Source: Cyathus striatus
Lineage: Eukaryota > Basidiomycota > Agaricomycetes > Agaricales > Nidulariaceae
Direction: 5' to 3'
Assembly (NCBI GenBank): GCA_025738555.1
Contig: JAOVFP010000002.1
Span: 4,526,001-4,590,000 of the forward strand
DNA: 64,000 nt
Position 1 is the first letter of the stretch, and each line of letters begins with the position of its first letter. Below, in pieces: positions 22,907-33,405 of this stretch. The notes below the pieces were generated by a model, which saw nothing but the letters and a program-made list of their open reading frames with translations, was not told the DNA's origin and made no database searches. Position numbers and translations under genes: made by a program.

Positions 22907-23274
22907 GATGGAACGAAAGAGAGCCTAGGAGAGCCAGGAATGGGCGAATAAGGAAATTTTATCAGACCACGTTTGTCGGAAATAAAAAAGATGGGGAAGG
23001 TTGCTGTTTGTGGACGCGCAGGGCGTTGAGAAGATTGGGGCAAGACAGGAGCGAGCGGGAGAAAGGGAGACGGCGGAGAGACAGAACGAGCGGGAGATAC
23101 GTGGACGGAATGGTAGTGCTATAAGATATATATGTACTTGTAAATTTAAATGCAATTGTATACACTCTCAACCAACTCTCAACACTCTGTTGCTAATTTA
23201 TTACATAAATAATTATTATTTCCTGCCCGTTCATTCAATCTTCTACTTTCCTCAGTCTTCTCTCCACACTCCAG
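22907..23274. promoter_or_regulatory. Divergent promoter between ceramide synthase and U1A/U2B''-type gene
   Basis: 368 bp between two divergent starts. An AT-rich core at about 23120-23220 separates the two transcription units. No known motif is prominent. Confidence 0.45.
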
Positions 23275-24232
23275 ATGGCCTCCTCCTCTACCCAGCCCAA
23301 TTCCACACTCTACATCAACAACCTCAACGACAAGGTGAACAAGGACGAGCTCAAGGTTCAGCTCTATGCCCTTTTCACCACCTACGGCAAGATCATCGAC
23401 ATCATCGCGTCCAAGAGCGAAAAACTGAGAGGTCAGGCATGGCTTGTCTTCGCTGACCTCGCCGGCGCCACCTCTGCAATGCGTGCCTGCGAGGGCATGA
23501 TCTTCTATGACAAACCCCTAGTATGTTATGTTCCCATTCACCGTCTCTTCGTCCCCCTTCTCAGCTCTTTTCGCTTTCCAGCATATCCACTACGCCAGAT
23601 CCAAGTCCTACGCGACACTCCGCAAGGAAGACCCCAACTTTATTCCTCCTACAGCTGCCAATGCCAGTGATATCGCTTTGGCACACAGTGCAAAGAGGTT
23701 GAGGGAGGATGAGACGGCAGACAACGAGCGTCAAGCCAAGAGGGAGAAGTCAGACGAGGATGAAGAGGAGATGGAAATTGACGACGACGATGAGCCTTCT
23801 GCAAAGAATCTATGTACGTCTTGCTACTCGAAGATGTTAATGTACACTTGCTTCACACCTCATTTGTCTTTGAAAAGCTGTTGCCACTTCTGCGACCATA
23901 CCTCAACAACTGCAATATCCATCTGCTCGTCTTTTATGCACCAACCTACCGCAAGAAGTCACAGATAGTGTTCTTTCTGTATTATTCCAGCAGTATGTGA
24001 CACCATTTCCCCTCCGTAGTGATCAGCGTATTGATCATATTACTTATGCTCTAGGTATCGGGGATTCCAAACGGCACAAGTTACTTGGTCGCCAACGCCC
24101 AACACTGCAGGCGCCAGGGTGAAGATGGCGCAGGTTTTCTTCGAGTCTCCCGAGCTTGCTTCTACCGCAAAAGAAGCGTTGGATGGCTTCACTCTCAAAA
24201 AGGGGTGGCAGATGTCGGTGGTTTACATTTGA
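23275..24232 (+). CDS. U1A/U2B''-type spliceosomal snRNP protein, two RRMs
   Basis: snRNA-binding component of U1 and/or U2 snRNP. The ATG at 23275 opens MASSSTQPNSTLYINNLND; RNP2 is LYINNL. RRM1 continues LYALFTTYGKIIDIIASKS and GQAWLVFADLAGATSAMRA. After an intron at 23521 the next exon starts HIHYARSKSYATLRKEDP, the usual end of RRM1 in this family. A Lys/Glu-rich linker (KREKSDEDEEEMEIDDDD) follows. RRM2 gives LLCTNLPQEVTDSVLSVLFQQ split over two exons, and ends AKEALDGFTLKKGWQMSVVY with TGA at 24230-24232. A single gene of this kind usually covers both U1A and U2B'' roles in fungi; sequence alone does not separate them. Confidence 0.88.
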
Positions 24233-24450
24233 TTTTTTATTTACATTCAGTGTCTTCAGGTGATTTTGCTTCGTCCTTTCAAAATGTACTGACTTTCTAC
24301 TGTCATTTATACCACTTTCTAGCATTTAACCTGCACTTCCTTCGAGCATTCATGTGTAGATAAGCATTGTTTCAGCAGCAATCAATCTAATACTACATAT
24401 GTCCGTTCTGCAAGTTCTCTGCCTTCGACGTAACCTGCTCAAGACTCCAT

Positions 24451-25483
24451 TTAGGAGGACAGCGCGTTCTTAATAGCCTTGCCAACTTCGGCAGCAGAGG
24501 CGGGATTCTGTCCCGTGATGAGCTTTCCATCGACAACGACCTTGACCTTGAGAAGTTGCGCAAAGCATGTTAATACCGATAATTGCAAATCTTTTTTTGA
24601 AAAGAAAAAACTTACCCCCCACGCCGCAGTAGATTCATACTTTCCTCCGAGCTCTTTGATCTTGTCTTCCAAAAGGAATGGGACGTCCTGTTGACAAGTT
24701 AAAGGTGTGTTTACTATGGACGCGGAAAACGACAGCGAACCTTCACTTTGCCTACGATGTTCTCCTCTTCGTTCGAAAGTCCGGCTGCCTTCCTACCCTT
24801 AAAAATCGACTGACCAGACGCATCGACGGCCTGTGTAAGCGCACTATCACGGAAGGCGTATAATTAGCACGATGCGGTTGTTGCAGGAATAACACATACG
24901 CAGGTCCATGGCAGACGGCTGAGACTATCTTTCCTGCTTGCCAGAACTTCATGTTTGGCAGTCAGTATGCGATGCAATGCATAAAAACTAGGCTCATACA
25001 TCAGAAGCCAACTTCGCGTTGACAGGATCCGAGGCGAGATCGAGGACTGGGCCATGACCGCCGACGTAGAAAATGGCATCATAATCCTTGACATTGATCT
25101 CGGAGAGCTTCTTTGCGGATGCAAGCTTCGATTTGACAGTTTCATCGTTAAGGAACTTAACGCTATCTTTGTCCTCTGCAAAAGCCTATGGATATGGTAT
25201 GAACAGTTTATACGAGTGAGGGGGTGAACAGTTTTATATACCTCAACGCTACTCTGGTCCAGTGGCGGGTTAGGGCCTTTGGGAGCAGCAAAGTCAATGG
25301 TAGCATGCGGTGCCAGAATGTAGTACGGGTGCGCGGCTTCGGGGAGGTACCATCCCTTGAAGGAAGGTGGGTAAGCAAGGGGCGCGTTCACGCAGTGACG
25401 TAGAGAAGGATGTGGAAACATACAGTAGCAGCACCAGTCAAAGTCTTCTCGGCAGAGGTGTATACGAAGAGCACAGAAGGCAT
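24451..25483 (-). CDS. DJ-1/PfpI family protein, Hsp31-like glyoxalase III type
   Basis: Likely GSH-independent glyoxalase or stress protein. The ATG at 25483 begins MPSVLFVYTSAEKTLTGAAT. The second exon starts GWYLPEAAHPYYILAPHA, with the conserved Glu of Hsp31 proteins in WYLPE. DAIFYVGGHGPVLDLASDP gives the beta-strand with GGHG. The nucleophile Cys is in IVSAVCHGPA (about 24895-24925). Following exons, hidden by introns, read ALTQAVDASGQSIFKGRK, then LSNEEENIVGKVKDVPFLLE, and end GKAIKNALSS at 24451. About 240 residues. The VCHGPA nucleophile elbow with upstream Glu fits the Hsp31 subgroup; enzymatic activity is inferred. Confidence 0.87.
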
Positions 25484-26086
25484 GTTGTAAGATTTGGTAT
25501 ATGAAAAGTAAGTTGGAGTATGTGGCGAGGACGAGATGTCTAAGCTATGGAATGGAAGTGGAATGGGGTTGGTTTATATATGTCAGAAATACTAGGATAT
25601 TCTAATATGAGCGCAGATTCGCGCGATCGAAGCCGGGTGAAATTCGTCATCTAGGGTGTGAATTATTCGGCGAAAGGAAGGGAAAGTGTGGAACATGATG
25701 GATGGACAAGTGGTGGATATGATGAGCGTCGATGGGCGATTGAGAGCGAAAGAAGAGGAAGAAGGATGATCTACCTGGTGTAGTGATTCTGAGCCTGGAG
25801 CCGTTGCTGCAGAGTCTTCAGGGGAGATATTGGAAGCACCAACTAAGTGCTGCGGTGAGCAGGGTGTGCAGGGGTGCGGTACAGAAAATGCTCCGGTGCT
25901 ACGGCTACCAGCTTTCTTGTAGAACCATTATTGTTGAGATAAATATATCAGCCCGACGAGGCTGACAAACTTGTTATCTCTAATTATTAAATGATCTTAT
26001 CTAAATACTAACATCCCGTGACCGCGGCAGGTTGCAGCTGCTAACTTGCTATTCTGGGTAAACTCCCATTCAACTTCCCATTCAAC
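25484..26086. other. Intergenic upstream of DJ-1-type gene
   Basis: About 600 bp without a gene. Just before the inverted-repeat element the decamer CCCATTCAAC occurs twice 12 nt apart (26065-26086). A 60-codon plus-strand frame at 25783-25965 shows no family signature. Confidence 0.5.
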
Positions 26087-26598
26087 ACTACTGGATCATT
26101 TCGACCGATTGTTCGCTGATATTTTGTGTGACCGAAATTTTCACTTTATTGTTCTGTTCATGGTCTATTTTAGTGCGTGACATCATTCAAATTTGTTCAT
26201 GCCCTTTAAAACCAAACTTTCAGACTTGTGAGGAACAAAAATAATATCTCTATAATTGACAGACAATACCAATAGAAATAGCAATGTTATTACAATGAGT
26301 GCTCCTAATTTTAGATTAAAGACAAAAAGTCTGGCCCCAAATTCCTCCAGAACTTTGGCAGGGAGAAAAAAAAAATTAAGTGCAATGTACACAACAGAAA
26401 CTTGGAAGGAACATTAGAAATACAGTATGTACATACATTTCATAACAAAAAAAAATTTTGTGTCCAATTTCAGCCCTTTTTCATTTCGCTGAACCTTTGT
26501 TCGATGCTCCTTGGGACGCGTGACATTTCTCAAAATTGTTCTGTTCAGAGACTGGGTGTGACGCGTGACCGAACAATCGGTCGAAATGATCCAGTAGT
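26087..26598. mobile_element. MITE-like non-autonomous element with perfect 29-bp terminal inverted repeats
   Basis: The sequence at 26087-26115 (beginning ACTACTGGATCATTTCGACC) recurs as its exact reverse complement at 26570-26598. Taking TA as a target duplication, the element would be about 504 bp (26091-26594) with 25-bp inverted repeats starting CTGGATC, flanked by TA on both sides; because the ends are palindromic, TA duplication and repeat end cannot be separated. The interior is AT-rich, has no transposase, and carries sub-repeats: ATTGTTCTGTTCA near both ends (about 26149 and 26535) and GCGTGAC at about 26174, 26518 and 26561. Size, structure and lack of coding capacity fit a Tc1/mariner-type MITE. 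Confidence 0.75.
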
Positions 26599-26677
26599 TT
26601 GCATATACATAATCTTTCACTTCCTCCTGCGCCCGCATTGAATATTGAATATTGAATAGCGAACATAAATATTCACC

Positions 26678-27783
26678 ATGTCCTCTTTCTTTGGTCTGTG
26701 AGTTCTCTCATCCCGTAGTCTATCCTGCAGCATCCAATCAGTGGCCTGCGTTACAAGTGGCAAGACTCGTACCTTCAAACCACGCAAGGATGTCCCAGAA
26801 GGAACGAAGCAGTATCAACTAAGAAAATATGCCGAGGCTACGCTGGTATGATTCACTCGCCCCTTGCTGCTTCAAATCCTGTCACTCCACCTTGCTGTTT
26901 AACAGGGGTCTGGCAATCTTCGGCTTGCAGTGAGGCTACCTGAGGGCGAGGATTTGAACGAGTGGTTGGCAGTTCATAGTACGTGCCTGCCGGTCGCTGT
27001 ATGGCTTCTATCGCTTACCATCTATAATAGCCGTTGACTTTTTCAATCACTTAAACATGCTATACGGCACTGTGTCGGAATTCTGCACACCGCAAGAAGT
27101 ATGTATCTCTTTCATTCCGCTTGCCGATGCATCCACACCTACTCTACCCTAGTGTCCAATAATGTCTGCGGGCCCTAGGTCAGTCTCATTTGCCATTCAC
27201 TAAATCTAGCATCTTTCATCCTATCCCAAGGTATGAGTATCTTTGGGAGGACGGGGTTAAGTACAAACGGCCAACTAAATTACCTGCGCCTGAATATGTG
27301 GACGCACTTATGAATTGGGCTCAGAATATTCTTGATGACGAGAATATCTTTCCCAACAAGATTGGTATGATTTCCCGTTCATTTTGAGCTGCTATTTCAA
27401 GTGCTTACGGAAATGCCAGGTGTTCCCTTCCCAAGAAACTTCCGCGATACAGTTAGGACGATTGTCCGACGACTCTTTCGCATCTACGCTCATATCTACA
27501 GTAACCACTTTGATCATATCTGTGCGCTCGGCATTGAAGGTTCGATCTCTTACCAAGCTTTATTACCCCACGCGTCATGTACTATTTTTAACAACGCGTC
27601 CTAGCTCACCTCAACACAAGTTACAGACATTTCTTCCTGTTTGTCAACGAGGTGTGCAGTATCATCCCTTAGCGTTCAGCTAGACCTTGACTTTCGTGGT
27701 AGTTTGACCTTATTGACAAGAAGGAGCTCGCGCCGCTGGATGAATTAAACGACGCCATCCTCGCGGAGGATAAAAATCGATGA
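26678..27783 (+). CDS. mob1: MOB1-type kinase activator
   Basis: Coactivator of NDR/LATS kinases in the mitotic exit / septation network. The ATG at 26678 gives MSSFFGL, then an intron. RTRTFKPRKDVPEGTKQYQL starts the Mob domain. Exons continue LGSGNLRLAVRLPEGEDLNE, then VDFFNHLNMLYGTVSEFCTP and QECPIMSAGPRYEYLWEDG; the two Cys of FCTPQEC are zinc ligands. The His ligands lie in FDHICALG and HLNTSYRHFFLFVNE. The last exon, FDLIDKKELAPLDELNDAIL, closes with AEDKNR and TGA at 27781-27783. Seven or so short introns. The sequence follows MOB1 closely (MOB2 differs around the zinc region). The ATG is only 80 bp downstream of the MITE-like element, so the element lies in its promoter. Confidence 0.93.
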
Positions 27784-28581
27784 GGACCCCGGAAACCTCG
27801 AGCTTTGAATAGGACGATTATATCTTTCGGTAGGATTATGACATGCATGTATACCTTTGGAATTTGTTGCTTCGACTGAGACACCTCTACAACATGCTTC
27901 ACTCTAAAACAAGAACTTCCGATCTGGATCCTACCAATCGAGCTTTTCACACTCCAGAACCCCGTGAGCCCTTTGGTGAAATATTGTCGTCGATCTGATG
28001 CTTTTCGCGGTTGTTTTCGCCGACCATCTGCAACTAAGCATGGTATACAATTTTTTCTGTGGAAAATTTATTTTCTAGCCGAGATGACCTATTCATTCGA
28101 AAGTACATGGTAAATGGGTGTAATTGTGTACCAGTAACAGTTCGTATGAACAGTCGATGTACATACTTGATAATTATACTTAGGCTTTACTTATGAAAGG
28201 GAATGAAACAGGGCATTATGACGTCATGAAGTCGTCATGCGCACTTCACTTGGTACGTTAACTCTTGACATTTAAGGCCAGGGCTCGGAGGCATATTTGG
28301 CTGTGTAAGTTTTTCACTCGGTATTGGTATATGGTATGGGGCATCACCTACGGTATAGAATTTCCGCCTCCCGACTTGGTAGCCATAAAATAGCATGAGG
28401 TTTCGACTGTACTAAGTAATACGAAGTATCTGTTCTAATCCGTGTCATCATCATCTATTCATCCTAAAAAAAAACAAATGGGAACTAATATTACAGATCT
28501 CTCTACGTGTATTTGAGAGACTCAGCGTTGGCTACAAAGATCATGTCGTGTATCGGGTCTTCAGAGCTATGTATGTACTAT

Positions 28582-28624
<43 letters not shown>

Positions 28625-29161
28625 GAGCGGCAGTGTATGCTAGGGTTTCCAAAAGTCAAAGGGAAGAAAACGGCATAGGTGCTAGGATAAATGGTAATGA
28701 GCTATGGAAACAGGGAACAATACAAGTATAAAAAAGTAAAAGTGGGCATTATTCGTATTCGACCAAAGGTGGATGAAGCAGGCAAGCCAACGGCATGCAA
28801 AGTCTGCCATTTTGACCAATGAACGAAGATGCATAGGTAGGAAGTACAGTACGATGAGAGGGGTAATATTTTGGGGTATCGGTATGTCCATAGATCGATG
28901 CGTGTGTGGTGCGAATGCAGATGACCATGTCGAAGAAGATTACTGTTACAGGGGAGTGCGTTTGGTGCGACGAAGCGAATAAAATATAAGGGAAAGCAAA
29001 TGTCACTGATCGACAGCGCGATTCTAGAAAAACCGACGAAAGCATTCGATACGGTACGAGGTTTTTTGGTGATAGACCTGTCGATTATACGCTCCAATTG
29101 CGTGTTATAAACAGGGCCAATAGCGGAAGTCTGCGAAAAAAGACTGAGGTCCTGGGAATGA
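27784..29161. other. Intergenic, 1.4 kb between convergent MOB1 and BTB genes
   Basis: No gene recognised. It holds a 38-nt A homopolymer (28583-28620). A minus-strand frame (28702-29097) starts inside what is probably the 3' flank of the BTB gene and has no domain; I treat it as untranslated. Confidence 0.5.
28583..28620 (+). repeat. Poly(A) homopolymer tract, 38 nt
   Basis: Uninterrupted run of 38 A directly followed by GTAAGAGCGGC. It could be a mononucleotide microsatellite or the tail of an old retroposed transcript. No matching target-site duplication was found upstream by eye. Confidence 0.9.
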
Positions 29162-30367
29162 TCAGATGGTGCGCTAAAATGAATGACAATGATTAATACG
29201 ATGATAACAGAACATAGAGGTAAAAATTCATCACACCTTTACGACAGACCACTGAACCACCAAGTTCTTTATTCGCTCGCGAAGGGCTTGCTGACATTGA
29301 TCGCATGTCAAGTGCTCCGCTAGAGGACGAAGAGCAGATTCCATTGTGCTTGTAGATAAATCTAGCAGTTTAGTATGAGATGGAACGGAAAGAGTAAATG
29401 AAGATGGACGCACCAGGCCGTGCATCCCAGGCAAGGTAGGCAGAGGCTAGTGCCCAGGCACGCGTCAACTTTTTTTGTTCGGTAAAATCGCACCAGGGAG
29501 TGGGTGCATGTGGATGTGGAGGTGGGAGCAAGACTCGCTTTAAAGCATCTGAGCGACCAAAATGTAAAAAGAATAAACGTTTAAGATATATTGGACCGAT
29601 GCGTTCAGCCATTTCGTCGGTAAGAGATGCGAGAGGGAACGAAAGCAAATGAGATGATGTTGACACGGCCAAGTCGTAGAGGTCGAAGGAGGCAGCAAGG
29701 GCGTAGAGTTCCAGAGGAAAGAGGGGAGCATGAGATAGCAGGAGGGAGAAGAGTGGAGTGGCAGGAACTATGCGAGATTTGGGGCGGATTCCATACATAG
29801 GCAGACGGTTTACTGCAACGACGAGAGTAGCGAAGGGCGGTGAGTAATGGGCGCATGACATGTCGTAAAAAGTATGGAGGAGAACGTTGAGAACTGTTGA
29901 AGCTTCTGGAACAGTGATGATGGGATCGTGATCTGAAGAGGTAGACGGCGGAGGTGGAAGGAGAGCACGGAAGCCGTTCTCTGAAGCGGCCAGAAGTATG
30001 TGAGAATGGACGTAGAAGAAGACGTTGTCGGAGGAGAGAAGGATGACATCTGGCGGTAGCGAATTGTGTTGTGCACCAGGGAAGAAGGTGGTGGAAACGG
30101 AGACCAGGGTGCTTGGCTCGGGGTCGTCGACGACTGGAGTGCCATCGTGCGATTGCTAGAGAGAGAGAGAGAAGGAAAGATAAAAAGAAGGAAGTAGATA
30201 GAGGGGGGGGGGAGACGAACAGGAGGAGTGGGAACCTGCATTGCAGGATGTTGATAGAAGTTCTTGTCGATATGGCCATCGTGCTTGTCTGCAAAGTCAA
30301 GTTCGAGAGGGTCTGTGACAAAGTGCATGACAGAGTGCCACTCATTTGGGGAAATAGAGTGGTCCAT
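29162..30367 (-). CDS. BTB/POZ domain protein, agaricomycete type
   Basis: The ATG at 30367 begins MDHSISPNEWHSVMHFVTDP. A first intron (about 30157-30236, ending in a CT-rich acceptor) joins QHPAMQ to QSHDGTPVVDDPEPSTLV. The BTB core follows: LPPDVILLSSDNVFFYVHSH, ILLAASENGFRALL and PIITVPEASTVLNVLLHTFY. The C-terminal half reads FDLYDLAVSTSSHLLSFPLA and later CDFTEQKKLTRAWALASAYL. The last large exon has LTCDQCQQALRERIKNLVV. Two ends are possible: KV and stop at 29231, or an intron (about 29176-29239) giving KRTI and stop at 29162; I prefer the spliced form. Such proteins are numerous in mushrooms, often predicted adaptors for Cul3 ligases or transcription; function here is unknown. Confidence 0.78.
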
Positions 30368-30380
30368 GGGGAAGGGAGGG

Positions 30381-30450
30381 GGAGAGAAGGGGAGAGAAGG
30401 GGAGAGAAGGGGAGAGAAGGGGAGAGAAGGGGAGAGAAGGGGAGAGAAGG
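30381..30450 (+). repeat. Polypurine minisatellite, (GGAGAGAAGG)x7
   Basis: Seven exact copies of the decamer GGAGAGAAGG. Purines continue on both sides with very few interruptions (about 30366-30550), including a G-rich stretch. The array begins 14 bp upstream of the ATG of the minus-strand BTB gene, so it is a polypyrimidine tract (CCTTCTCTCC units) in that gene's leader or core promoter. Confidence 0.97.
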
Positions 30451-30726
30451 GAGAAGAATGAGATGTGAGAGGAGAATGGGAGGGGGAGGGGTGGGAGGGA
30501 AGGGCAGGGAAGGACGGGGAATGGAGAGGAGGCGCGCAGATCGCCTGAGAGGGAGAAGGATGGCTTACAGCTAAATGCAAAACCCTAGGCCGTTTCTCAA
30601 AAACGCTAAGATGTTGTACATGACAATTAGTTGCTAAAATTGGCATAGTCTACTCTGCAGGCTCCACAGCTTTACCAGCGCTCTCCCAACCTTCCTATGC
30701 AACACTCCTCGCCATGCAGACCAGCA

Positions 30727-30894
30727 ATGCCGTATCGCTACATCCACCCCGTTCAAAAAGAAATTATTGCTCGACTCTCAATCAGCATGCATCCAAAGGA
30801 GATTGCGGGAGTGACAGGTATCAGTATTCGAGCAGTGCGCCGTACAGTTGCACTATGGAGACGGGATCAGTGGTACCGCCCGTGGGGCGCTTGA
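30727..30894 (+). mobile_element. Truncated transposase-type helix-turn-helix fragment
   Basis: The plus strand encodes MPYRYIHPVQKEIIARLSIS, then PKEIAGVTGISIRAVRRTVALW and a stop at 30894 (56 codons). The layout (PYR start, IAGVTGIS turn, RRTVALW) is that of the N-terminal homeodomain-like HTH of Tc1/mariner-type and related DDE transposases common in basidiomycetes. Just after LW the continuation expected in such proteins, ETGSVVPPVGR, appears in another frame (about 30859-30891), which points to a small deletion of about 2 nt. No DDE domain follows. I read it as a decayed fragment; a short domesticated DNA-binding protein is possible but less likely. Confidence 0.6.
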
Positions 30895-31119
30895 CCAATT
30901 TCATATAAATGACATCATATTACTACGTGAATTACAAGTTGGCAAATTTCGAAACGGCCTACGGTTTTGCATTTAGCTGTAATAGTAACTATAGATGGCA
31001 TACATTATACATAGGACTAGCAAGTAAAGTAGTAATATGCGTATACACTAGTATACATCGCCAATTCTTTATTATCTTATCATATTCCACTCCACACATC
31101 CCGGGGTCCCTCATCGAGA
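30895..31119. other. Intergenic, 3' flank of DBP8-type gene
   Basis: AT-rich flank with no gene or recognisable repeat. Confidence 0.4.
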
Positions 31120-33052
31120 TCACCCTACTCCCCCACCCTTCTTTATTTTCTGAATTTCCTCTCTCTTTCCAAAGTCTGAATCATGCAGCTCCTGTCACAC
31201 AGTCAGTTTATTTCCTACACCACCAATCACACAACTCACCATGTTGGCCAGTCGCTTGCTCGTAGACACCGCGTTCAGCTTCTCCAACACTTTCTCCTCC
31301 GGCAACGTCATTTCCTCCAGCTTTGTCTCTGCCATCCATCAATCGTTATATCCTCACCAGACCTTCACTCGAACATCACTCACTGATACGCCCTTCTATT
31401 TTCAGAACCCGCTCTTCGTCTTTCTCCGTCACAAAGCTAACAGCCATTCCTCCCCGTCCAGCACGCGCAGTTCGTCCCACACGGTGCGTATACTCCTCTG
31501 GCTCGTTCGGCAAGTCCCAGTTGATAACCATCGCCACATCCTCGATATCCAACCCTCGCGCTCCCACGTCAGTCGAAATTAACACCGGCACCACAGACGC
31601 ACGAAACAGTGACAGGGAGGACAGTCGTTCGCGTTGAGTAAGCCGCGAGTGCAGTGCTGTACTTCGAATCAACAACGTCTTCAGTAATATCGTCAGGTAC
31701 GCCGCCGTTCGTGGTCGCGCACAGAAGATGATGGTGGGTGGCGGTTGTTCGACCTCCTCATCCTCCTCATCCTGCTTCCTTTTGCCTTTACCCTTCGACT
31801 TAGAGCTTTTCACCATCTTTTCGGGCGGAGAACGTCTTAAATGAACCGTCGATTCAGGCGGGTTGCGAAGCAAGTAGTACAGATACATCTCTCGCACATG
31901 AGACGGTACAAGAATATAATGTTGCTTCAATGTCGATACCGTTTCTACGCTAGTATACATTAGTATATGAATAATAAATGCCAAACCGCTATATCATACC
32001 TCTCAGCCATCCTATGAATGAAGGGTTTTTGTTTTCCAGGTCTAGGCGGCGCATTGGCGAGGGAATCAATGGACGACGTCCATGTAGCTGTGAAAAGGCA
32101 TGTTTGCCGTTCTTTTGGTATGGCTTTGAACAAATGTGCCAATTCAGGAGCGAATGTAGGCGTTAGTAATCGATCGGCTTCATCAAGAACCTAGAGAACA
32201 GTTTAGTAAACCTGTTGTCCAATTCGACTTTTAATGGGCGCACCAGAAACTTAACCCGGGACAGATTCCATTCACCACCACTACTGCGAAGGTGGTCAAC
32301 GATCCTTCCGGGTGTCGCAATAATCACATGGGGTCGGTTTCCGAGTTCTAATGCTTGAGCCATCATATCCATCCCCCCTACAATGACCGAGGTGTTAATA
32401 TTCAACGATGCTCCCAACACTGCGAATTGTTCTGATATTTGGAAAGCGAGCTCCCTGACGTTTTTAGTAAACATGACGACAAAAATACTTGGAAAGAGAT
32501 ACCTGGTAGGGGTAAGGACGAGTGCAAATATACCAAAAGGATCAACAGATAACTTCTGAAGAATAGGTAGAGCAAAAGCTATAGTCTTTCCCGACCCAGT
32601 CTTTGCATTTCCTATGCAGTCTCTGCCTACATCAAACGTGAAAAGGTGATTTTAAAAGGCGTAATGAATGTCTGACCCGAAAGTAATGGCGGTATACAAG
32701 CTGCCTGCACTTCTGTCGGTGAGTTTATAGACATGCCCTTGAGAGTTGTTTGCAATGGCGATGAAATTCCTAAAGATTCAAACGAAACATGCGTGGGTTT
32801 GGTGGGTAAAGGAGCCTGCTTTAACGAGAGCGGTTTTGAAGATATTCTTGAGAGCTTGTAGGCATCTTCATTGTTTGAATTACTCCTTTCTACCTCGTCT
32901 TCGCTATCAGAACTACGCACGCCTTCCAGCTCCGAGTCGTCAGAATGGTCATGAGGCACTGGGGAAATTTTCAATCGTTTCGGATATCGCTGTTCTTGTC
33001 GACGAAGAAGATCATCTGCTGAAATACTTTTGCGTTTTGATGTACCAACCAT
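31120..33052 (-). CDS. dbp8: DEAD-box RNA helicase Dbp8 (DDX49 type)
   Basis: Nucleolar helicase for 18S rRNA / 40S biogenesis. The ATG at 33052 begins [19 protein letters not shown], with an NLS-like RYPKRLK and an acidic patch. Q motif: [19 protein letters not shown] and [17 protein letters not shown]. Motif I is in [20 protein letters not shown] (across an intron near 32620). Then [20 protein letters not shown] and [11 protein letters not shown] is replaced by FTATW in [10 protein letters not shown]. Domain 2: [34 protein letters not shown] and [13 protein letters not shown]. Two 3' exons outside the main frame read [20 protein letters not shown] and [18 protein letters not shown], ending at TGA 31120-31122, characteristic of Dbp8. 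An inserted Lys-rich segment ([19 protein letters not shown]) sits in domain 2. Confidence 0.92.
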
Positions 33053-33405
33053 CTTGAAGAAATAAGTACCTCGGATCGAATTCACTGGCAGAAAATGTTC
33101 TTATATATTATGTAATTCAGTCTTTCGGAACCATATTGCTTCTGATCCGGGTATTTGAACTGTAGACTAACTGGAACAGATCATGGTCATGTTTCATGTT
33201 ACTTACTTTTGAATAATCAGCATTCAGGTAAAGCAGGCAGATGAATAAATACAGAATTGAGAACAAAGTAAGAACAAAAACAAAGCAGTGTATGGGCACA
33301 AAACACTAAAAATACAGCTATAAAAGGATACACGGATCATTGATTCGTCGTAAACGATAAATGTAGTCATATAAATTCGTGAAAATATCGAAAAGGAAGT
33401 CAGTT
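33053..33405. other. Intergenic, DBP8 promoter and 3' flank of HMG-box gene
   Basis: 353 bp, AT-rich, with only short low-complexity open frames. No gene supported. Confidence 0.45.

Noticed and set aside
22556..22951. Plus-strand 131-codon frame opposite the ceramide synthase start
   Set aside because: Antisense of the well-supported LAG1 first exon; no independent evidence.
23812..24000. Plus-strand 62-codon frame inside the U1A/U2B''-type gene
   Set aside because: The same bases read in another frame give the RRM2 start LLCTNLPQEVTDSVLSVLF, which fits the family; this frame is a shadow.
26183..26666. Short frames on both strands in and near the inverted-repeat element
   Set aside because: They are under 80 codons, AT-driven and unrelated to any transposase; the element appears non-coding.
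28702..29097. Minus-strand 131-codon frame next to the BTB gene
   Set aside because: Composition is like untranslated AT-rich DNA, it overlaps the likely 3' flank of the BTB gene, and no domain or homolog-like motif is visible.
30381..30450. Regular repeats that might suggest a CRISPR array
   Set aside because: Units are contiguous decamers with no spacers and the genome is fungal; it is a minisatellite.
30071..30574. Plus-strand 167-codon frame rich in Arg, Gly and Glu
   Set aside because: It is the antisense of the BTB gene's first exons and of the polypurine minisatellite; the repetitive composition comes from the decamer array.
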